Assembly (NCBI GenBank): GCA_025966315.1
Contig: JAOPUZ010000025.1
Location: forward strand, 1-64,000
DNA length: 64,000 nt
Direction: 5' to 3'
From: Frankiales bacterium
GTDB taxonomy: Bacteria > Actinomycetota > Actinomycetes > Mycobacteriales > Jatrophihabitantaceae
The translations under genes were made by a program, and so were the position numbers. The first letter of the stretch is position 1, and every line of letters begins with the position of its first letter. This document shows positions 54,191 through 62,082 of this stretch, in pieces. The notes beneath the pieces were generated by a model, which did not search any database, was not told the origin of the DNA, and saw only the letters and a program-made list of their open reading frames with translations.

Positions 54191-54478
54191 GGACGTTCGC
54201 CTGCACCAGCTGCGGACACAGGATCGACCGCGACGTCAACGCCGCGATCGACCTCCCCACCTGGGCCGCCAAGCACCACGCCCAGGTCCGGGACCCCGAA
54301 GCACGAGGCCCGGTCACCAACGCCTCCCGACAGAACAGCTCTGGCACACGCACCCGCGTGAGTGAAACTGACCTGAACGACGGAGGAACCCCACCCCAGA
54401 CCGCTCACGCGGCCTGAGAAAAGGGACGCCCGAGAAGGGCGGTGTCGAACCTTCACCGAGGTTGTTCGACACGCTTTA
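53835..54478. mobile_element. Nested IS remnant: IS5-type ends enclosing a TnpB fragment
   Basis: Perfect 18-base terminal inverted repeats TAAAGCGTGTCGAACAAC (53835-53852 and complement at 54461-54478) bound a 644-base element. If the outer TA belongs to the target, the duplication is TA, as in some IS5 subgroups. Inside lie the IS5 transposase C terminus (minus strand) and a TnpB C terminus (plus strand). An IS605/IS607-type element evidently inserted into the IS5 copy and a deletion removed both 5' halves. Confidence 0.85.
54193..54417 (+). pseudogene. TnpB (OrfB) RNA-guided nuclease, C-terminal fragment
   Basis: Plus-strand translation gives TFACTSCGHRIDRDVNAAIDLPTWAAKHHAQ then VRDPEARGPVTNASRQ and a tail rich in Gly, Thr and Ala ending AHAA. 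C-x2-C followed by GH-IDRDVNAAI is the second half of the TnpB zinc ribbon and the RuvC-III region (catalytic Asp in RDVNAA). The upstream WED and RuvC-I/II regions are lost, so the protein cannot work. The 43 bases after the stop form two short hairpins (GCCC-GAGAA-GGGC and GGTG...CACC), as expected for the right-end/omega-RNA part of such elements. Confidence 0.85.
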
Positions 54479-54622
54479 GGTCATCGAACGTCATAGACTG
54501 CGGCAATGAGCGAGCTGCGCCGGGCTGCAGACGGCCCTCCCCCGCGAGGAACGAGCTGGCCTCGAACAGCGAGCGGGAGCGAACGCCAGCGATGAGCGCT
54601 CGCGCGAAGAGCAGGACGAATC

Positions 54623-55585
54623 ATGAGCACAACCGAAGTGGCCCCGCCGCCGGGGTCGGTGCTAGACGTCAGTCAGGACAATGCGTCGCTGCGGCGATTC
54701 CTGCACGGGTTGCCGGGCGTCGACCAGGTCGGGGCTGAAGCCCGGGCCGCGATGTTGGCCACCCGCAGCATCAAGTCGAGCGCCAAGGCGTGGGCCATCG
54801 ACACCGCGATCCGGATGGTCGACCTCACCACGTTGGAAGGCTCGGACACTCCGGGCAAAGTACGTTCCCTGTGCGCCAAGGGTAGGCGGCCGGACGCCGC
54901 CGATCCTTCGACGCCATCGGTGGCGGCGATCTGCGTCTACGGCGATCGCGTCGACGTGGCGGTCGAGGCGTTGCACGGTAGTTCGGTGCAGGTGGCCGCG
55001 GTGGCCACCGCCTTCCCGTCCGGTCGCGTCGCGCTGCAAACGAAACTCCTGGACGTGGTCGACGCCGTCGAAGCCGGGGCCGGCGAGATCGACATGGTCA
55101 TCGACCGGGCCGCCTTCCTGGCCGGTGACTACCTCAGCGTGTACGAAGAGATCGTGGCCACCAAACTGGTCTGCGGTGACGCCCACCTCAAGGTCATTCT
55201 GGAAACCGGCGAACTGGTCACCCTGGACTCGGTCCGGCGTGCTTCGTGGCTGGCGCTGCTGGCCGGTGGCGACTTCATCAAGACGTCCACCGGCAAGATC
55301 AGCCCGGCCGCCACTCCACCGGTCGCGCTGGTCATGCTGCAGGCCGTGCGGGATTTCGCCGCCCTCACCGGTGACGTCCGCGGGGTGAAGCTGGCCGGCG
55401 GTATTCGTACGACGAAAGAGGCGGTTCGATACCTGGTGATGGTCAACGAGGTGGCCGGCGATCGGTGGCTCAGTCCGGCCACGTTCCGGTTCGGTGCCTC
55501 CAGCCTGCTCAACGACCTGTTGCAGCAACGCCACAAACTCAGCACCGGCGCGTACGACGGCGCCGACTACGTTTCCGTCGACTGA
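54623..55585 (+). CDS. deoC: Deoxyribose-phosphate aldolase
   Basis: A 320-residue class I aldolase that splits 2-deoxyribose 5-phosphate into glyceraldehyde 3-phosphate and acetaldehyde. Motifs: MVDLTTLEGSDTPGKV (about 65-80), VAAICVYGDRV, TAFPSGR, EIDMVIDRAAFLAGDY (about 150-165), VILETGEL, the Schiff-base Lys220 in FIKTSTGK and Lys256 in VKLAGGIRT. AGGA lies seven bases before ATG 54623. It heads an operon with two aldehyde dehydrogenases that can oxidise the acetaldehyde. It was probably adjacent and divergent to upp before the IS insertion. Confidence 0.95.
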   Translation: MSTTEVAPPPGSVLDVSQDNASLRRFLHGLPGVDQVGAEARAAMLATRSIKSSAKAWAIDTAIRMVDLTTLEGSDTPGKVRSLCAKGRRPDAADPSTPSVAAICVYGDRVDVAVEALHGSSVQVAAVATAFPSGRVALQTKLLDVVDAVEAGAGEIDMVIDRAAFLAGDYLSVYEEIVATKLVCGDAHLKVILETGELVTLDSVRRASWLALLAGGDFIKTSTGKISPAATPPVALVMLQAVRDFAALTGDVRGVKLAGGIRTTKEAVRYLVMVNEVAGDRWLSPATFRFGASSLLNDLLQQRHKLSTGAYDGADYVSVD

Positions 55586-55602
55586 TCGGGGCTGAACCTG
55601 TC

Positions 55603-57045
55603 ATGCCGGACATGAAGGTATTCGAGTACGCACCAGCGCCCGAATCGCGGGACATCGCGCGACTGAAACCGACGTACGGGGTCTTCGTCGACGGCCAGTT
55701 CCGGCCCGGACGCGGCGAACCGGTTAAGAGCATCAACCCCGCCACCGAGGAGGCGCTGGCCGAGATCCAGGAAGCCGACGCCAGCGACGTCAACGATGCC
55801 GTGAGCGCCGCGCGGCGGGCGTATGACTCCGGCTGGTCCAAGCTGGCCGGGACGCAACGGGCCAAGTACCTGTATCGCATCGCCCGCGTCATCCAGGAAC
55901 GCTCCCGCGAGCTGGCCGTCCTCGAGACGCTGGACAACGGCAAGCCGATCCGGGAATCCCGCGACGTCGACGTACCCACCGCGGCCGCGCATTTCTTCGA
56001 CTACGCGGGCTGGGCCGACAAGTTGGCCTATGCCGGCTTCGGCCCCAACCCGCATCCGGTCGGAGTGGCTGCGCAGGTGATCCCGTGGAACTTCCCGCTG
56101 CTGATGGCCGCGTGGAAGATCGCGCCGGCGCTGGCCGCCGGCAACACCGTCGTCCTCAAGCCGGCCGAGACGACGCCACTGACGGCGATGACGTTGGCCG
56201 AGATCATCGCCGAATGCGAGCTACCGCCGGGCGTGGTCAACATCCTGCCCGGGGGCCCGTCGGTCGGGCAGTCGCTGGTCGATCACCCCGGGGTGGACAA
56301 GATCGCGTTCACCGGCTCAACCGCCGTCGGGAAGCAGATCCAGAAATCCGTGGCCGCATCGGGCAAGCGGCTGTCCCTCGAGCTCGGCGGCAAGGCGGCC
56401 AACATCGTCTTCGACGACGCCCCGCTTGATCAAGCCGTCGAAGGCATCGTGAACGGCATCTTCTTCAACCAGGGGCACGTGTGCTGTGCCGGTTCGCGGT
56501 TGCTGGTGCAGGAATCGATCGCCGACGTGTTCATCAGCGCACTGAAGGACCGGCTGCAGACCTTGCGGCTGGGCGACCCGATGGACAAGAACACCGACAT
56601 CGGCGCGATCAACTCCGCCGCGCAGCTCGGCCGGATCCGGGTGCTGGCCGACGCCGGCGAGGCCGAGGGCGGCCAGCGCTGGAGTCCTGATTGCCCCTTA
56701 CCGGAAAGGGGTTTCTGGTTCCCGCCGACGATCTTCACCGACGTCGGGCCGGCCAGCCGGATCGCTCGGGAAGAAATCTTCGGCCCGGTGCTGTCGGTGC
56801 TCACCTTCCGCACCCCGCAGGAGGCCGTAGACAAGGCCAACAACACGCCGTACGGACTGTCGGCCGGCATCTGGACCGACAAGGGCTCCCGCATCCTGTG
56901 GATGGCGAACAAGCTCCGCGCCGGCGTGGTCTGGGCCAACACCTTCAACCGGTTCGATCCGACGTCCCCGTTCGGCGGCTACACCGAATCGGGTTTCGGG
57001 CGCGAGGGTGGCCGGCATGGACTGGAGGCATACCTCGATGTCTGA
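55603..57045 (+). CDS. Aldehyde dehydrogenase
   Basis: A 480-residue NAD(P)-dependent aldehyde dehydrogenase, probably oxidising acetaldehyde released by DeoC. Motifs: VIPWNFPLLMAAWKIAPALAAGN (about 155-177), the general base Glu in LELGGKAANIVFDDA (about 255), the catalytic Cys in GHVCCAGSR (about 290) and EEIFGPVLSVL (about 388). It follows deoC by 17 bases and overlaps the next aldehyde dehydrogenase-like gene by eight bases. ATG 55603 is chosen; the open frame upstream lies inside deoC. The frame ends GREGGRHGLEAYLDV, the usual family C terminus. Confidence 0.93.
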   Translation: MPDMKVFEYAPAPESRDIARLKPTYGVFVDGQFRPGRGEPVKSINPATEEALAEIQEADASDVNDAVSAARRAYDSGWSKLAGTQRAKYLYRIARVIQERSRELAVLETLDNGKPIRESRDVDVPTAAAHFFDYAGWADKLAYAGFGPNPHPVGVAAQVIPWNFPLLMAAWKIAPALAAGNTVVLKPAETTPLTAMTLAEIIAECELPPGVVNILPGGPSVGQSLVDHPGVDKIAFTGSTAVGKQIQKSVAASGKRLSLELGGKAANIVFDDAPLDQAVEGIVNGIFFNQGHVCCAGSRLLVQESIADVFISALKDRLQTLRLGDPMDKNTDIGAINSAAQLGRIRVLADAGEAEGGQRWSPDCPLPERGFWFPPTIFTDVGPASRIAREEIFGPVLSVLTFRTPQEAVDKANNTPYGLSAGIWTDKGSRILWMANKLRAGVVWANTFNRFDPTSPFGGYTESGFGREGGRHGLEAYLDV

Positions 57046-57904
57046 TCGGCTGGACGTTCGCAAGACCTACAAGCTGTATATCGCCGGCGCATTTCCCCGT
57101 TCTGAGTCGGGGCGGTCCTATCCAGTATCGGGTGCCGGGGACACCGTGCTGGCGCACGCGGCCCAGGCTTCCCGCAAGGACGTCCGGGACGCGGTGTCGG
57201 CCGCCCGCAAGGCGTTCGGTGGCTGGTCCGGGGCCACGGCGTACAACCGCGCCCAAGTGCTCTACCGGGTCGCCGAGATGATGGAAGGCCGCCGGGAACA
57301 GTTCATCGCCGAGGTGCTGGCCGGCGACGGCGGCACCCGCGATGCGGCCGCGACCGTGGTGGACGCCGCGATCGACCGGTGGGTCTGGTACGCCGGCTGG
57401 GCCGATAAGTACGCCCAGATCGCCGGCGGAGCCAATCCGGTGGCCGGGCCGTACTTCAATTTCTCGGTCCCGGAACCGTCCGGCGTGGTCGGCATCGTCG
57501 CGCCGCAGCAGGACTCGCTGCTCGGCCTGATCTCGGTTATCGCACCGGCCCTCACTACCGGCAACACGGTCGTAGTGCTGGCGGCCACCGACCGCCCGTT
57601 GGCCGCGATCACACTGTCCGAGGTGCTAGCCACCGCCGATCTGCCCGGCGGTGTGGTCAACGTGCTGACCGGTTATGTGGCCGAACTGGCGCCATGGCTC
57701 GCCTCCCACCGGGACGTGAACTGTCTCGATCTGACCGGCGTCGCCGCCGCCGACCGAGTGCCGCTCGCCGTCGCCGCCGCCGACTCGGTCAAGCGGGTGC
57801 ACTCCCCCGGGGAACGGGCCGGCATCGGCCTCGACGAACCCGGTCTCGCGCGGCTGGCGGCCTTCGTAGAGATCAAAACCGTCTGGCATCCGCTCGGCGT
57901 GTGA
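57038..57904 (+). CDS. Truncated aldehyde dehydrogenase-like protein
   Basis: A 288-residue protein homologous to the N-terminal NAD-binding half of aldehyde dehydrogenases: KLYIAGAFPRSESGRSY, FGGWSGATAYNRAQVLYRVAEMMEGR (about 60-85), VGIVAPQQDSLLGLISVIAPALTTGN in place of the usual PWNFP region and LATADLPGGVVNVLTG. It ends before the catalytic Cys region, although the sequence after it is open for normal genes, so it is naturally short rather than frameshifted. It may be a regulatory or structural partner of the full-length enzyme with which it overlaps by eight bases. Such paired genes next to deoC occur in other actinobacteria as I recall. Confidence 0.82.
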   Translation: MSDRLDVRKTYKLYIAGAFPRSESGRSYPVSGAGDTVLAHAAQASRKDVRDAVSAARKAFGGWSGATAYNRAQVLYRVAEMMEGRREQFIAEVLAGDGGTRDAAATVVDAAIDRWVWYAGWADKYAQIAGGANPVAGPYFNFSVPEPSGVVGIVAPQQDSLLGLISVIAPALTTGNTVVVLAATDRPLAAITLSEVLATADLPGGVVNVLTGYVAELAPWLASHRDVNCLDLTGVAAADRVPLAVAAADSVKRVHSPGERAGIGLDEPGLARLAAFVEIKTVWHPLGV

Positions 57905-57924
57905 GGGCAGGTAAGTTTCACAGC

Positions 57925-58530
57925 ATGGTTTCCTTCACCGAACCGATCGTGGCGGTTCAACTGTCGCTGGACGGACGCACCGGCGTCACGCTGTACGCGC
58001 CGCCCTGGCAGGACACCGACGGCGAGGAATGGCAGGGCTTTCTCGGCGACGGTTCGAAGATCGTCCTGCTCGGCGACGGCAGCGAGCTGGCCGACTGGCT
58101 GGCCGCCCACCCCGATCATGACCTGTCCGACCACCCCGTGTGGGAGTCCTTCGCCAAGAAGGGCGCCAAGGTGCTGACGCCGGCCGACGAGGACGATTTC
58201 GACTTCGACGCCGTGTACGAGCTGGCGGCGGCAGACCCGGATCCCGAAACAGTGTCCACGCTGGCCGACGTCGTCGACATGGCCGTGCGAATCGCCGACT
58301 GCTGCGAGGATGGTGCGCTGCGCGCGCTGCTGAACAACACCCGCGAATATGCGTTGCTGGTCGAGGGCGACACGTCCTATGTCGGCAAGGACGGCACCCG
58401 GGAATGGTCAGAACTGGGCACAGTAATCGCCGGCAGCTGGGAGCGGGCCGGGCGCCGGATCGAATCGTGGTTGCGCTGGGAAGGCTCCAGCGCCGAACCG
58501 ATCGTGGCCGACGAAGACCTCCAGGACTAG
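57925..58530 (+). CDS. Actinobacterial hypothetical protein
   Basis: A 201-residue acidic protein (many Asp and Glu, notably ADEDDFDFD at about 92-100). It starts VSFTEPIVAVQLSLDGRTGVTLYAPPW and contains EEWQGFLGDGSKIVLLGDGSELADWLAAHPDHDLSDHP (about 35-72), IADCCEDGALRALL and a C-terminal SWERAGRRIESWLRWEG. This pattern is conserved in actinobacteria without known function. No signal peptide or membrane segment is present. ATG 57925 lies 20 bases after the aldehyde dehydrogenase-like gene and four bases separate its stop from the amidase gene, so it is part of one operon. Confidence 0.75.
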   Translation: MVSFTEPIVAVQLSLDGRTGVTLYAPPWQDTDGEEWQGFLGDGSKIVLLGDGSELADWLAAHPDHDLSDHPVWESFAKKGAKVLTPADEDDFDFDAVYELAAADPDPETVSTLADVVDMAVRIADCCEDGALRALLNNTREYALLVEGDTSYVGKDGTREWSELGTVIAGSWERAGRRIESWLRWEGSSAEPIVADEDLQD

Positions 58531-58533
58531 GCC

Positions 58534-59958
58534 TTGGCACCGGCGGCCGATCTGTCGACGTTGAACGCCGCTCAGTTGGCCGACTCGTTCGCCACTGGTG
58601 AGCTCAGTTCCCTAGAAATCACCGAGTACCTGCTGGCCCGGATCGAGCAGCATGACCAACGCTTGAATTCGGTGTTGGCGATCGATGGCGACGGCGCCCG
58701 GATAGCGGCTCGTGCCGCGGACGACCGTCGCCGCCACGGTCAGGTGATCGGACCGCTGGACGGAATACCCCTGCTGGTAAAGGACAATATCGAGGTCCTC
58801 GGCCTTCCTGGGACGGCCGGATCCCGCGCGCTGCTCGACTCGCCACCGGCCGCCGACGCACCGCTGGTCACCCGGGCCCGAGCGGCGGGTCTGGTCATTC
58901 TGGGCGCGGCCAACCTTTCCGAATGGGCCAACTTCCGGTCGACGGCCTCGACGAGTGGCTGGAGTGCGGTCGGTGGCCAGGCCAGAAACCCTTACGATCC
59001 CAGCCGAAACACCTCGGGCTCCTCGTCCGGCTCGGCCGTCGCGGTGGCGGCGGGGTTCAGCCCGCTGTCGGTCGGCACCGAGACCGACGGGTCCATCGTG
59101 TCGCCGGCCGGCGTCTGCGGGGTGGTCGGGTTCAAGCCGACGCTGGGGACGGTGCCCGGTGCCGGAATCATTCCGATCAGCGTCCACCAGGACATCGCCG
59201 GGCCGATGGCCCGTACGGTCGCGGACGCCGCAGCCCTCTACGCGGTGTTGTCCGGTCAGCCCGTAGCGCCGGTACGAGCGGTCGCACTGGACGGGTTGCG
59301 GGTGGGATTCTGGGTGCCCGAGGATTCGCCCGACGGCGTAAGCACGGTGTTCGCCGAGTGCCTGTCGGCGTTGCGGACGGCTGGCGCGGTCCCGGTGCCC
59401 GGCGCCGCTGCCGTGACCAGCCCGTTCGCCGACGCCGAGTTCGATGCCCTGGTCAGCGAGTTTGCCGTTGAGCTGCCGGCCTATTTGCAAGCGCGCCCCG
59501 GAAATCACCCGAAGACCTGGGACGAGCTGCTGGCCTTCAACCGGGCGGACCCGATCGAATTGTCACTGTTCTCCGACGAAATCCTGCAACTGGCCGCCGC
59601 CGCAGCACCCTTGACCTCGCAGTCCTACCTGACCGCTCGCCGGACGGCCAACGAGGCCAACCAGGCCGCGTTGGAATCGGTGCTCGCCGGGTGCGAGCTG
59701 GCCATCGTCCCGACGAACGCGCCGGCCTGGCCGATCGAATACGGCACGGCCGATCACTTCTGGGTTCTGACGTCCTCGATCTGCGCCGTCACCGGTGGAC
59801 CATCCATCACGGTCCCGGCGGGCATGGTCAACGGTCTGCCGGTCGGGGTGAGCGTGCTCGGCCGACCGGGCCAGGACGCCGCGGTGCTGGCGCTCGGTGC
59901 CGCCTTGGAACAGATCCTGCCGCCCCGGGCCGTACCGAAACTCGCCCCGCCGGACTAG
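58534..59958 (+). CDS. Amidase (amidase signature family)
   Basis: A 474-residue amidase. The Ser-cisSer-Lys triad is visible: Lys in IPLLVKDNIEV (about 77), cis-Ser and nucleophile Ser in NTSGSSSGSAVAVAAG (about 155-170) and the GTETDGSIVSPAGVCGVVG stretch (about 185-203). Related to GatA but without GatB/GatC partners nearby, it is likely a free-standing amide hydrolase of unknown substrate. The start is TTG 58534, four bases after the previous stop. It ends the deoC operon as far as spacing shows; the next genes are convergent. Confidence 0.9.
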   Translation: MAPAADLSTLNAAQLADSFATGELSSLEITEYLLARIEQHDQRLNSVLAIDGDGARIAARAADDRRRHGQVIGPLDGIPLLVKDNIEVLGLPGTAGSRALLDSPPAADAPLVTRARAAGLVILGAANLSEWANFRSTASTSGWSAVGGQARNPYDPSRNTSGSSSGSAVAVAAGFSPLSVGTETDGSIVSPAGVCGVVGFKPTLGTVPGAGIIPISVHQDIAGPMARTVADAAALYAVLSGQPVAPVRAVALDGLRVGFWVPEDSPDGVSTVFAECLSALRTAGAVPVPGAAAVTSPFADAEFDALVSEFAVELPAYLQARPGNHPKTWDELLAFNRADPIELSLFSDEILQLAAAAAPLTSQSYLTARRTANEANQAALESVLAGCELAIVPTNAPAWPIEYGTADHFWVLTSSICAVTGGPSITVPAGMVNGLPVGVSVLGRPGQDAAVLALGAALEQILPPRAVPKLAPPD

Positions 59959-59990
59959 CCCGCCGGATTGGGCCGCGTCACTTGCGCCGG

Positions 59991-60215
59991 TTATTCCAAC
60001 CGTTGGTGGAGCTGCCGCCACGAGTTCGCCGCGATAGCGACCGTGAGGGCGAAGGCGAGGAAGCGATTGCCTACAGCCAGGTCGGGGACGAAGATCAACG
60101 ATGCAGAAAGCAACGGCAGCACAATCAGGATTGGCTTCCTAATGATCGATACTTGCGTCCCAACCAGGCCCAACACAACAATCACGATGGCGAGAACAGG
60201 CAAATATATGGGCAT
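59991..60215 (-). CDS. Small membrane protein
   Basis: A 74-residue protein with three hydrophobic segments: MPIYLPVLAIVIVVLGLVGT, PILIVLPLLSASLIF and GNRFLAFALTVAIAA, ending in a charged WRQLHQRLE tail. It has no recognisable family. ATG 60215 is supported by AGGTGAG six bases upstream. It starts five bases after the stop of the secreted-protein gene at 60221, so the two are cotranscribed. The longer open frame extending upstream overlaps that gene and is unlikely. Confidence 0.6.
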   Translation of the reverse strand: MPIYLPVLAIVIVVLGLVGTQVSIIRKPILIVLPLLSASLIFVPDLAVGNRFLAFALTVAIAANSWRQLHQRLE

Positions 60216-60220
60216 ATAAC

Positions 60221-61201
60221 TCACCTGCAATTCCGCGTGCCACGTCGGACGCTTCCGGGCCACCATGCCGGCGGCCACGACTTGGTGACCTTTAGCTGTA
60301 TGCAGTTCCCCGCCTCGTAGTAGCGACCCGCGAACACTGCTATCTCGACTGCGCTGAACCCGACGGCGAATCCGCAGACGGCAGCGCCTACCCCTCCTAT
60401 CGGACTGCAAAGCGCGGCAGAGGTAGCAATAAGCCACCCGGCCTCGCGCGCGTTTCTGGTCGTTGCTCGGTCAAGGCGAATCGTGCACGTGGCCCAGCCG
60501 CAATCGGCCTGTAGCGAGGGGTCCGCGACGATAGGGAAGGCCGCATCCTTTGCAGGCTCGACGTGCTGAATCAGGTTCGATCCGTCAATCGAATACCAAG
60601 TCTTCACGGACGCTGCCGAAGCGTCGCGTGCCCAGGGCTTGTCAAAGAAGGCGACGCTCTCTTGGCGGTCGGAAACGTTGACCACTTGAGCGGAACCGTC
60701 CGGGTTCAGCTCCAACTTGTAGCCATTCGGCACTCTGAGAGGCATGAGAAAGGTCGTGTTTGATAGCCGATTGCTGAGCGTGAATATCTCCCGAAGGCCG
60801 TAGGTAGTGACCTGCACCGCCGACGCCGTGCCGGTGGTGGGATTGGTGTAGACCGTTGTGCCACCGACGGTTGTCTTCCCCTCCTGAGCTGTGCGGCCGT
60901 TTGCGATGCCGATGCTGATTCGTTGCCCGCCTGACGTGATCAGCGTGACATCGACTGATGGATCCTTCGGAACATCGACTGTGCGATCGACTACCTTCGA
61001 GATCACCGCGCTGTCTGCGTCATAACTGGTTTGGCTGGCTGGAATGATGTCGGACGTTCCAGTCGCTGCCTGTACTTGCGCAGCGACCTGGTTGGCGGGT
61101 GTCAGCACTGCGTTGCCGGCGTCGGCCGGGCCCATGTACGCGATCGTGATGACTGCTGCGACAGCCGTGGCGGTAGCCGCTTTGACGAGTCTTCGCGACA
61201 T
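60221..61201 (-). CDS. Secreted actinobacterial protein of unknown function
   Basis: A 326-residue exported protein. The N terminus is MSRRLVKAATATAVAAVITIAY with cleavage near ADAGNA (about 28). A beta-rich middle includes VDVTLITSGGQRISIGIANGR, LMPLRVPNGYKLELNPDGSA and DKPWARDASAASVKTWYSIDGSNL. The motif HVEPAKDAAFPIVADPSLQADCGWATCTIRL (about 235-265) resembles the YPIVADP signature of a large actinobacterial secreted family. A C-terminal hydrophobic stretch (LCSPIGGVGAAVCGFAVGFSAVEIAVFAG) precedes AGNCIQLKVT. Function is unknown. ATG 61201 has AGGAGG nine bases upstream. Confidence 0.75.
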   Translation of the reverse strand: MSRRLVKAATATAVAAVITIAYMGPADAGNAVLTPANQVAAQVQAATGTSDIIPASQTSYDADSAVISKVVDRTVDVPKDPSVDVTLITSGGQRISIGIANGRTAQEGKTTVGGTTVYTNPTTGTASAVQVTTYGLREIFTLSNRLSNTTFLMPLRVPNGYKLELNPDGSAQVVNVSDRQESVAFFDKPWARDASAASVKTWYSIDGSNLIQHVEPAKDAAFPIVADPSLQADCGWATCTIRLDRATTRNAREAGWLIATSAALCSPIGGVGAAVCGFAVGFSAVEIAVFAGRYYEAGNCIQLKVTKSWPPAWWPGSVRRGTRNCR

Positions 61202-61540
61202 TCGGGCGACCTCCTGAGGTGATGTACGGAACGGGAATTTTAACGATTTTGCACCTGATTTGTCCACTGGGTCGTAGAGGCGGGGGTCGAGAGTCGCGGT
61301 TGCGTTTGGGCAAATTGTTGCCCGTTATTACCGAGAAATTGAAGTCACGCGTGCACGTGCTCGTGCTCAGACCATTCTCGCAAGATACAGAAACTTGTCA
61401 CGCCGATTACCGATATGTTTTCTACAATCTCCTCGTCAGACAGCAATCTGCGGTGTATGCGTGACCCACACTCCGGCGATCCCACGTTGGGTCCATCTAA
61501 CGCAGAAATCATCAGCCAAACGTTCTGAGGGGACGCATAA
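61202..61540. other. 339-bp divergent intergenic region
   Basis: Relatively AT-rich sequence between the divergent secreted-protein gene and the lipoprotein gene. It must hold both promoters, but no pair of boxes stands out. There are runs such as TTTTAACGATTTTGCACC and alternating CACGCGTGCACGTGCTCGTG. No gene or strong hairpin is seen. Confidence 0.5.
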
Positions 61541-62057
61541 ATGAAGCAAGTCCTGATCTTCTTGGCAACTTTGTTGACGGCCATCCTCGTCGCTGGTTGC
61601 TCTGACGGGGACCAAACGCATCGACGTAATTCGAGGGACCGGATCGCAAGCCATTCCAAGCGCCACGTTGGTTGACTGGGTGAGCTACGGCGACGTACTA
61701 GCAGCCTTTCACGTCGACTCCGAGAGGCCCGACCAAAACGAAAACTCAGTCAACAGCGCCGGCGAAGGGATGATCAACCGCGAGGTGAACATTACGATCA
61801 CGCGAACGCCGTGGACGCGACTCCCCGAAGTACGATTCGAGTTCGATGGCGGAATCGCTGGTCAGGGCGAGCGGCTCGGTGGAGCTCCAACGGGACCTGA
61901 CGGTGCCGCGTATCGCGACGTTGATGGCAAGAACGCGGACGAGATAACCCAGCTCGTTTCGTCAGCCGAACCCGACCCACTTGCGGTCAAGTATGCAGAC
62001 CTGCCTGCGCCTGAACGATGGCTAAAAGTCGTCGCTGAAAAGGATGGTCGGGACTAA
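61541..62057 (+). pseudogene. Putative lipoprotein gene interrupted by a frameshift
   Basis: ATG 61541, behind GAGGGG, opens MKQVLIFLATLLTAILVAGC, a textbook lipoprotein signal with lipobox LVAGC. The frame runs to a TGA at 61673 after 44 codons. The +1 frame continues KRIDVIRGTGSQAIPSATLVDWVSYGDVL-AAFHVDSERPDQ to a stop at 62057 with good coding character (130 residues from 61668). One indel near 61608-61618 would join lipobox and body into a lipoprotein of about 170 residues. It is either a recent pseudogene or a sequencing error. The body has no recognised domain. Confidence 0.65.
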
Positions 62058-62082
62058 CCCGGCAACGCCCGAGAAGCCGATC

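Noticed and set aside
54479-54622. Additional small gene between the IS remnant and deoC
   Set aside because: The 144 bases contain an ATG frame near 54507, but it has no ribosome site or recognisable motif and probably represents deoC leader sequence.
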